From positions 1 through 64,000 of the forward strand of contig JANPJA010000078.1 in NCBI GenBank assembly GCA_031425275.1: a stretch of DNA of 64,000 nucleotides, given 5' to 3'. The stretch is from JAIVGV01 sp031425275. Lineage in GTDB: Bacteria; Acidobacteriota; Blastocatellia; Pyrinomonadales; Pyrinomonadaceae. The position numbers and the translations under genes were made by a program. The notes beneath the pieces are model-generated. The model worked only from the letters and a program-made list of their open reading frames with translations. It was not told where the DNA came from and made no database searches. Position 1 is the stretch's first letter; each line of letters starts with the position of its first letter. Positions 57,967 through 64,000 of the stretch are shown here, piece by piece.

Positions 57967-59310
57967 ATGACAACACAGGGCTTGACGACCGGGACGGGCG
58001 CGCAAATTTATATTAACCAACTTGCGGGGCACGTGGGCGAAGAGGTGACGCTGCGCGGGTGGCTCTACAACTTGCGTTCGAGCGGGAAACTTCTGTTCCC
58101 GCAGTTGCGCGACGGCACGGGACTCGTCCAGTGCGTCGTGTTCAAGAAGAACGTGGCCGAAGAATTGTTCGAGTCGCTCAAGGGGCTGGGGCAGGAGAGC
58201 GCGCTCGAAATACGCGGGACGGTGCGCTCCGACGAGCGCGCCCCCGGCGGCTACGAGATCGACGTGACGGGTGCGCGCGTCTTTCAGTCGGTCGAAGGCT
58301 ACCCGATCACGCCGAAGGAGCACGGGACGGAGTTCCTCATGGATCACCGGCACCTCTGGCTCCGCTCGCGCCGCCAGCACGCGATCCTCAAAGTGCGCCA
58401 CACCATCGTCCGCGCCGTCCGCGATTTTCTCGACGACGACGGATTCACGCTCGCCGACACGCCGATCCTGACGCCGGCCGCGTGCGAAGGGACGACGACC
58501 CTGTTCGAGGTCGATTACTTCGGCGACGACAAGGCGTATCTATCGCAGTCCGGCCAGCTCTACAACGAGGCGACGGCCGCCGCCTTCGGCAAAGCTTACT
58601 GCTTCGGCCCGACCTTCCGCGCCGAACGCTCGAAGACGCGCCGCCATCTCACGGAGTTCTGGATGGTCGAGCCGGAGATGGCCTTCGCCACGCTCGACGA
58701 CGTGATGAGCCTCGCCGAGCGTTTCCTCTCGTCAATCGCCGCCCGCGTGCTCGACGAGCGCAAGGAAGAGTTAAAAATTTTGGAGCGCGACACGTCGAAG
58801 CTGGAACGGATCGTGCCGCCGTTCCCGCGTCTCCAGTACGACGAAGCCGTCAAGATGTTGCAAGCGGCGCACGAGCGCGGCGAGGTGGAGAATCGTTTCG
58901 AGTGGGGCGGCGACTTCGGCGCGCCTGACGAGACTTACTTGTCGAATCAATTCGACCGCCCCGTCATGGTTCACCGTTACCCGGCCGCCATCAAAGCCTT
59001 CTACATGGCGCGCGACCCCGAACGCGACGATCTCGCGCTCGGCGTTGACGTGCTCGCCTCCGAAGGCTACGGCGAAGTGATCGGCGGCGGCGAGCGCGCC
59101 ACCTCGCTGGAATACCTCGAAGCACAATTGAAGGCCCACGATCTGCCGCGCGAAGCTTTCGAGTGGTACTTAGACCTGCGCCGCTACGGCAGCGTCCCAC
59201 ACGCCGGCTTCGGCATGGGCATCGAGCGTTGCGTCACGTGGATGTGCGGCATCGAGCACGTCCGCGAGACCATCCCGTTCCCGCGGATGCTGTACAGACT
59301 CAGACCGTGA
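57967..59310 (+). CDS. asnS: Asparaginyl-tRNA synthetase
   Basis: A class II synthetase of 447 residues. An N-terminal OB-fold anticodon domain (VTLRGWLYNLRSSGKLLF) is followed by the catalytic core: AACEGTTTLFEVDYFG, YLSQSGQLYNEA, FGPTFRAERSKTRRHLTEFW and a final GMGIERCVTWM. Its stop TGA is inside a family A heptamer (CCGTGACGG). It may be non-discriminating, but the AsnRS signature is clear and AspRS features are missing. Confidence 0.93.
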   Translation: MTTQGLTTGTGAQIYINQLAGHVGEEVTLRGWLYNLRSSGKLLFPQLRDGTGLVQCVVFKKNVAEELFESLKGLGQESALEIRGTVRSDERAPGGYEIDVTGARVFQSVEGYPITPKEHGTEFLMDHRHLWLRSRRQHAILKVRHTIVRAVRDFLDDDGFTLADTPILTPAACEGTTTLFEVDYFGDDKAYLSQSGQLYNEATAAAFGKAYCFGPTFRAERSKTRRHLTEFWMVEPEMAFATLDDVMSLAERFLSSIAARVLDERKEELKILERDTSKLERIVPPFPRLQYDEAVKMLQAAHERGEVENRFEWGGDFGAPDETYLSNQFDRPVMVHRYPAAIKAFYMARDPERDDLALGVDVLASEGYGEVIGGGERATSLEYLEAQLKAHDLPREAFEWYLDLRRYGSVPHAGFGMGIERCVTWMCGIEHVRETIPFPRMLYRLRP

Positions 59311-59423
59311 CGGGTAAACCGTGACGGGTGACAGGAGAAAACCCGTAAACTGTGACAAGTGACAGGTGACAGGTCGGAACAGGTCTTCACTTGTCACCTG
59401 TGACGGTTTACGGTTGACGGCTG
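59305..59423. repeat. Family A heptamer element overlapping the asnS stop
   Basis: GTGACGG, GTAAACC, GTGACGG, GTGACAG at 59307-59334 are followed by a second array (59344-59372) and by a complementary array at 59386-59412. The asnS TGA at 59308-59310 lies in the first unit. The core GTAAACCGTGACGGGTGACA is the same as at 35091. Confidence 0.85.
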
Positions 59424-59428
59424 TTTAT

Positions 59429-59968
59429 ATGGAACGCATCATCACCATCTTCGGCGGCTCGAAGTGCGGCGAGGACGCCGAGGAGTACGCGCAGGCGCGG
59501 CGCGCCGGGCAGTTGCTCGCGGAGGCGGGATTCACGATCTGCACGGGCGGCTATCTCGGCGTGATGGAAGCGGCGAGCCGCGGGGCGCACGAGCGAGGCG
59601 GGCGCGTGCTGGGCGTCACGATGAACCAGTTCAAGTCCGAGCCGAACCGTTACCTGACGGACAAGGTCGCCTCGGCGCATTTTTACGAGCGGCTGCAAAA
59701 TCTCATCACGCGCTCGGTCGGCTACGTCGCGATCCGAGGGGGGATGGGGACGGTGACAGAGTTGTCGCTCGTCTGGAACAAACTTCAGACGCGCGTCCTC
59801 GAACCGCGCCCGCTAGTTTTGCTCGGCGACTGCTGGCGTCCGATCATCGAAGCCTGCCAGCGACATCTGGCGGTCAGTGACGCCGACGTGCGGTTTTTAC
59901 ATTTTGCGCGGACGGCCGATGAGGCGGTCGGCATCATCGTCGAAGAGTCGAAGGGAGTCGTCGTATGA
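59429..59968 (+). CDS. LOG family protein
   Basis: 179 residues from ATG 59429; the frame opens at 59366 inside the repeat. A Rossmann-like LOG fold: TIFGGSKCGEDAEEYAQA, CTGGYLGVMEAASRGA and RGGMGTVTELSLVW, the last matching the PGGxGTxxE region. Proteins of this family are phosphoribohydrolases acting on nucleotides or of unknown role. No cytokinin link can be claimed. Its TGA overlaps the next ATG (ATGA). Confidence 0.88.
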   Translation: MERIITIFGGSKCGEDAEEYAQARRAGQLLAEAGFTICTGGYLGVMEAASRGAHERGGRVLGVTMNQFKSEPNRYLTDKVASAHFYERLQNLITRSVGYVAIRGGMGTVTELSLVWNKLQTRVLEPRPLVLLGDCWRPIIEACQRHLAVSDADVRFLHFARTADEAVGIIVEESKGVVV

Positions 59969-60921
59969 ACTGTTCTAATTGCGGGGCGGGTCTGCTCGAT
60001 GGCGCGCAGTTTTGCGGCGCGTGCGGGACGCGGGCCGACGCCGGGGCCGCGTCTCAGGCGAATGCTCAAGCCCCGCCTTCCGCCCGGCCGACGGCGGCGC
60101 AACCCGGGGCCGACTTCAATGTTGGCGGCGGGGGCTACCAAACCGGCACGGGCGCACCGGGCCGTGGTATTCACATCGACGCCGACTCGCGCGGGGCCGG
60201 CAGCGGCTACCGTTACGAAGTGTTGCACCAGCCTTCGTTCGCGCTGGCGGTCATCCACTTGCAGGCCGAGCAATCGATTATGGCCGAGGCGGGCGCGATG
60301 GTTTCGATGTCGGCGAACGTGGAGCTACAGTCGCAGATGAAGGGCGGACTGATGGGCGCGCTCAAACGCGCCGTCGGGGGCGAGTCGGCTTTCGTCTCGA
60401 CCTTCACGGCGCGCGGCGGCCCCGGCGAAGTGTCGTTCGCGCCGGGCGGCCCCGGCGACATCGCGGCCCTCGAAATGTCGAATCAGGTATTTTGCGTCCA
60501 GTCGAGTTCGTACCTGGCGGGCGACGCCGGTCTGGTCGTTGACACGAAGTGGGGCGGGGCCAAGAGCTTCTTCGGCGGCGAGGGGCTGTTCGTCTTGCAG
60601 GTGCAGGGGACGGGGCTGTTGCTCGTCTCCTCGTTCGGCGCGATCCACCGGAAGACTTTGCGGCCGGGAGAGCGTTACGTAGTGGACTCCGGCCACCTCG
60701 TCGCGTGGGAAGGACAGATGCGCTACGAGTTGCGCAAGGCCGCGGCCGGGTTTTTCCGCAGCTTCGTGAGCGGCGAGGGCATCGTCGCGGAGTTTACGGG
60801 GCCGGGCGAGCTACTAATCCAGACGCGCAATCTCGCGGCCTTCGCCGGATTACTTAAACCCTTCTTCCCGACGCAAGGGAGCGGCGGCGGCAGCGGTTTC
60901 AAGATTAACCTCGGCGGCTAA
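59965..60921 (+). CDS. AIM24/TIGR00266 family protein with N-terminal zinc ribbon
   Basis: 318 residues. A zinc ribbon (MNCSNCG and FCGACG) is followed by a Gly/Ala/Pro linker to about 65, then a TIGR00266/AIM24 beta-rich domain (LAVIHLQAEQSIMAEAGAMV, ESAFVSTFTARGG, LVVDTKWGGAKSFFGGEGL). The family is related to the mitochondrial AIM24 protein; function in bacteria is unknown. It is coupled to the LOG gene by a four-base overlap. Confidence 0.88.
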   Translation: MNCSNCGAGLLDGAQFCGACGTRADAGAASQANAQAPPSARPTAAQPGADFNVGGGGYQTGTGAPGRGIHIDADSRGAGSGYRYEVLHQPSFALAVIHLQAEQSIMAEAGAMVSMSANVELQSQMKGGLMGALKRAVGGESAFVSTFTARGGPGEVSFAPGGPGDIAALEMSNQVFCVQSSSYLAGDAGLVVDTKWGGAKSFFGGEGLFVLQVQGTGLLLVSSFGAIHRKTLRPGERYVVDSGHLVAWEGQMRYELRKAAAGFFRSFVSGEGIVAEFTGPGELLIQTRNLAAFAGLLKPFFPTQGSGGGSGFKINLGG

Positions 60922-60963
60922 CAGAACATTGTCTGCCCGGCAGTTTGAACCAAGGGGTATCTC

Positions 60964-61929
60964 ATGTCAGTTTTGATCGAGCCTTCAATTGATTCAACCA
61001 ACACACGGACACCGGGCGCGGGCCGGCGCGTGAGCATTATCGGCGCGCCGCTCGGCTTCGGCTCCGGGGTGGCGGGCGTCGATCTCGGCCCGGCCGCGAT
61101 GCGTGTCGCGCGGCTCAACGGCCGCATCGCCCGACTCGGCTATGAAGTGCGAGACATGGGCGATCTGCGCTTCGAGCAGCCGGCCCAGCCGGCCCGCCCT
61201 GAAGACAAGGCGAAATATCTGAAAGAGATCGGCGCGGCCTGTGAAATTCTCGCGCGCGAGGTGCAGGGCGCGATGAACGCCGGGGAGTTGCCGGTCGTCC
61301 TCGGCGGCGACCACGCCATCGCCGCCGGCTCACTCGCGGGCGTGGTGGCCGCCGTGCCCGAAGCGCGCCGGCCCGTCGGCCTCATCTGGTTCGATGCGCA
61401 CGCGGACATGAACACGCCGGAGACGAGTCTGTCGGGGAACATCCACGGGATGCCTCTCGCCGCGCTGCTCGGCTACGGCCCGCCGGAGTTGACGCACGTC
61501 GGCGGGTTCGCCCCCAAGCTCGACCCGCAGTACTGCGCCCACATCGGCGCGCGCGATCTCGACCCGGCCGAGCGCGAGTTGATCCGGCGCACGGGGCTGC
61601 GCTTCTTCACGATGCGCGAGATCGACGAGCGCGGGATGAGCGCGTGCATCGACGAGGCGATCAAAATCGCGGGTCGCGCGCCCGGCGGGTACGCCGTGAC
61701 GCTCGACGTGGACGCGCTCGATCCCGGCGACGCGCCCGGCTCCGGCACGGTCGTGCGCGGCGGCCTGACCTACCGCGAAGCCCACCTCGCGATGGAGAAG
61801 ATCGCCGAGGCGGGGGGCATGATCTCACTCGAAGTGGTCGAGATTAACACGGCCCTCGACATCAACAACCGCACGGCGGAACTCGGGGTCGAACTGATCC
61901 TTTCGGCGCTGGGCAAGACGATTTTATAA
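60964..61929 (+). CDS. rocF: Arginase
   Basis: Hydrolyses arginine to ornithine and urea. 321 residues. Manganese ligands are in VLGGDHAIAAG, WFDAHADMNTP and LDVDALDPGDAPG, and the substrate loop SGNIHGMPLA is present, all characteristic of true arginases rather than agmatinases. AAGGGG lies nine bases upstream of the ATG. Being alone, its role in nitrogen use is inferred. Confidence 0.95.
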   Translation: MSVLIEPSIDSTNTRTPGAGRRVSIIGAPLGFGSGVAGVDLGPAAMRVARLNGRIARLGYEVRDMGDLRFEQPAQPARPEDKAKYLKEIGAACEILAREVQGAMNAGELPVVLGGDHAIAAGSLAGVVAAVPEARRPVGLIWFDAHADMNTPETSLSGNIHGMPLAALLGYGPPELTHVGGFAPKLDPQYCAHIGARDLDPAERELIRRTGLRFFTMREIDERGMSACIDEAIKIAGRAPGGYAVTLDVDALDPGDAPGSGTVVRGGLTYREAHLAMEKIAEAGGMISLEVVEINTALDINNRTAELGVELILSALGKTIL

Positions 61930-62024
61930 GTTCGTTAAGCGTAGTTTCAAAGTTAGGAATAGCCGGGACGGGTTTTTCTAACCACCGTTTAAGATTCACA
62001 GTTCATATCGCAGGAGTTGCTTGT

Positions 62025-63157
62025 TTGGGTAAGAAGATCAGGGTCGGGGTAATTTTCGGAGGCCGGTCGGGTGAACATGAGGTTTCGCTGCGATCGGTGC
62101 GCTCCGTCATCGACTTCATCGATCCGCGCAAGTACGAAGTCATCCCCATCGCCATCGCGAAGGACGGGCGGTGGCTCTCGCCCGCGGCTTCCGCCGCCTT
62201 GCTGCCGCGCGAAACATCCGCGCGCCTGTCGCGGCAGGCGGGCACGGGCGAGGAGTCTTTAACCATCGTCGGCGACACTTCCCACTCCGGTCTCGTGTCG
62301 CTCGGCGGCGGTGAGACGAAGAGTTCCACGAACCCCGTGGATGTGATTTTCCCCGTGCTGCACGGAACGTTCGGCGAGGACGGGACGATTCAGGGGCTGT
62401 TGGAGATGGCGAATCTGCCTTACGTCGGGTGCGGCGTGCTGGCGTCATCGTGCGGGATGGACAAGGTGACGATGAAAGCCCTGTTCGCGGGGGCGGGGCT
62501 GCCGCAGTGCCGCTACGTCTGGTTCCTGCGCTCCGAGTGGGAGCGCGGGCCGTGGCACTGGTGCGTCGTGTCGCGAAAGAGATCGGCTACCCCGCCTTCG
62601 TCAAACCCGCGAACCTCGGCTCGTCGGTGGGCATCTCGAAGGCCACGGATCGGGCCGCGCTCGAAGCGGCGGTTGATTTGGCGGCGCGCTACGACCGCAA
62701 GATCATCATCGAGGAAGGGCTGGACGCGCGCGAGATCGAGTGTGCCGTGCTGGGCAACGACGAGCCGGAGGCGAGTCTGCCCGGCGAGTATCTCGTCCAC
62801 GACGCCCGCGGCGCGTTCCTCGACTACACGGAGAAGTACAGCTCGACCGGCCACGTCGAGTTCGTCACGCCCGCGCCCATCCCCAAGACCGTATCCGCGC
62901 GCGTGCGCCGGATGGCGGTCACGGCGTTCAAGGCGGTGGACGGCGCGGGGCTCGCGCGCGTCGATTTCTTTTACCGCCGCGACAACAAGGAATTGCTCAT
63001 CAACGAGCTGAACACGCTGCCGGGCCTCACGGACGTGTCCGGCTACCCGAAAATGTGGGCCGCCACGGGCCGGCCGTTCCCCGAAGTCATCGACCGCCTC
63101 GTCGAACTCGCCCTCGAACGACACCGCGACAAAGCCCGCAACCAGACGAGCCTGTAA
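62025..63157 (+). pseudogene. ddl: D-alanine--D-alanine ligase, disrupted by a frameshift
   Basis: The first 174 codons are Ddl-like: VGVIFGGRSGEHEVSL, HGTFGEDGTIQGLLEM, MDKVTMKALF. After RSEWER the reading frame is lost at the GGG run 62547-62549. The rest of the enzyme (YPAFVKPANLGSSVGISKA, INELNTLPGLTDVSGYPKMW) continues in the -1 frame from 62549 to the stop at 63157. One extra G at that run would restore a normal protein of about 377 residues. The TTG start at 62025 has AGGAG eight bases upstream. An essential enzyme broken in one homopolymer is more likely a sequencing error than decay. Confidence 0.85.
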
Positions 63158-63226
63158 GGAAGGGATGTGGGCGAAGAGACGAGGGACGAAAGAACCTACT
63201 CGACTTGAGAGATCAGGCTTTTATCC

Positions 63227-63268
63227 GTCATTCGTCATTCCCCATCCCTCATTTCTCACCCTCATCCC
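63227..63268. repeat. Degenerate heptamer run (GTCATTC type)
   Basis: Two GTCATTC units followed by CCCATCC, CTCATTT and CTCACCC keep a seven-base period, with a one-base slip at the end. It lies in the 160-base gap between ddl and the last gene. Relationship to families A to C is unclear. Confidence 0.5.
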
Positions 63269-63317
63269 TGCTTCCCGGCATCTCCTCGCGGTTCGCCGGG
63301 TCGTGGGGTTCGTCGCA

Positions 63318-64000
63318 TCAGGCATAACGGGCGTAAACGCTTTTCACCTTGTCGAGGAAGTCGCGGCGGTCGAGCAGGTAGTGGAGTTTGACGGATTCGT
63401 CTCCGCCCGCAAGCCCATCGATCAACTTCTCCAGCACTTCGTACCCGTCGCGCTCCGAAATGCCCTGCGCTTCGAGGTGGCCGCTGTGGCGGAGGCGGCG
63501 CACGAACTCGACGAGCGTGAGCCGGCCTTCCAGCGTGACGCCGCCGTGCGCTTGCGAGCGACTGACGAGATACTGGACGAGCAGCGCGCCGCCGTACAGT
63601 TGCGGCGCGAGGAAGAGACGCCCGCCGTCGCGCTCCCAGCCTGCTTCAATCCGGCGCGAACGGCGAATCGTCCGCACGCCCTTGAAGGCTTCGGCCCAAT
63701 CGGTCTTAGGCTCGCTTCGTTCGAGGTGGGCGCGCGTGGTTTCGATCAGCCAGCTCTCGTCGGCGAAGTCGAGGCCACGGCCGAGCGAGCCGAGCCACTC
63801 GAAGAAAAGTGCGCGGCGGGTCGAGCGCACTTCGGAGATTTGGAATTGCTCTTCCGCCTTCGGGAGCGACTTGACGAGCGCGCGCCGCGCCGCGTCCGTC
63901 GCTTTCCCGCCCTCGATGCGGTGGAGGTCGAACCGCGCGTGCCAACGCTTGACGGCGTCGCAGTGGGGGCAGTGCGGATGTTTTTCCGCGCTGTCGAAGT
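63318..64000 (-). CDS. Partial gene: CXXC zinc-ribbon-containing protein of unknown function
   Basis: The frame is open from the stop at 63318 to the right edge of the window, so the N-terminus is missing; at least 226 residues are encoded. Near the edge the product has EKHPHCPHCDAVKRW, a zinc-ribbon-like pair. It then continues as a helical, Arg/Glu-rich protein through VRSTRRALFFEW to RDFLDKVKSVYARYA. The internal GTG at 63830 is not the true start. I do not recognise the family. Confidence 0.75.
   Translation of the reverse strand, partial: FDSAEKHPHCPHCDAVKRWHARFDLHRIEGGKATDAARRALVKSLPKAEEQFQISEVRSTRRALFFEWLGSLGRGLDFADESWLIETTRAHLERSEPKTDWAEAFKGVRTIRRSRRIEAGWERDGGRLFLAPQLYGGALLVQYLVSRSQAHGGVTLEGRLTLVEFVRRLRHSGHLEAQGISERDGYEVLEKLIDGLAGGDESVKLHYLLDRRDFLDKVKSVYARYA

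Overview
The window is a GC-rich, gene-dense piece of a bacterial chromosome. The gene content is that of a free-living aerobic heterotroph: fatty-acid synthesis and oxidation genes, electron-transfer flavoprotein, and an actinobacterial-type set of Ser/Thr kinase, phosphatase, FHA, RodA and PBP genes in a non-actinobacterial setting. My best guess is Acidobacteriota, perhaps Blastocatellia. That is an inference from gene content and from the heptamer-type intergenic repeats, not a proof. No rRNA, tRNA, phage, transposase or CRISPR array was seen.

Layout. 115-3473 (minus): NDP-sugar pyrophosphorylase, phosphohexomutase and mutM. 3752-7657 (plus): thiolase, a small membrane protein, 3-hydroxybutyryl-CoA dehydrogenase and a zinc-ribbon/TPR protein. 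7740-15590 (plus): yceD-rpmF-plsX-fabH-fabD-acpP-fabF (fabG is absent), then etfB-etfA. 15691-20328: a SCO1/CusF-like copper lipoprotein (minus), then folD, coaE and a peptide-binding lipoprotein (plus). 20670-26710 (plus): a tight four-gene signalling operon made of a PocR-GAF-GGDEF diguanylate cyclase, a degenerate NTPase fused to an RsbW-like kinase, a STAS protein and a GAF/HD-GYP phosphodiesterase. 26863-35997 (minus): FHA, PBP, FtsW/RodA, PP2C, Ser/Thr kinase, FHA and ferredoxin. 36276-43722: an rRNA/tRNA methyltransferase, a receiver-like protein, a TPR protein, DAHP synthase, argS and a sirtuin. 43771-64000: a nested palindromic element, then larC, folE, metG, tatD, yajQ, a polyprenyl synthase, a HARE-HTH protein, a 2Fe-2S protein, a phosphoesterase, a Ppx/CHAD pair, a MurU/AmgK-like pair, asnS, a LOG protein, an AIM24 protein, arginase, a frameshifted ddl and a partial zinc-ribbon gene.

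Two things stand out. First, at least a dozen intergenic gaps carry tandem 7-base repeats. They fall into several families (GTGACAG, TGACCAC and TAGCTGT, plus degenerate relatives). The arrays usually face each other so that they can fold into long hairpins (25 and 29 bp perfect in two cases). They abut start codons where a Shine-Dalgarno sequence should be, and in five genes they supply the stop codon itself. Second, the 20670-26710 operon joins synthesis and breakdown of cyclic-di-GMP to a partner-switching (kinase/STAS) module, and its fused NTPase lacks the Walker A lysine. I regard these as the two best candidates for undescribed biology here.
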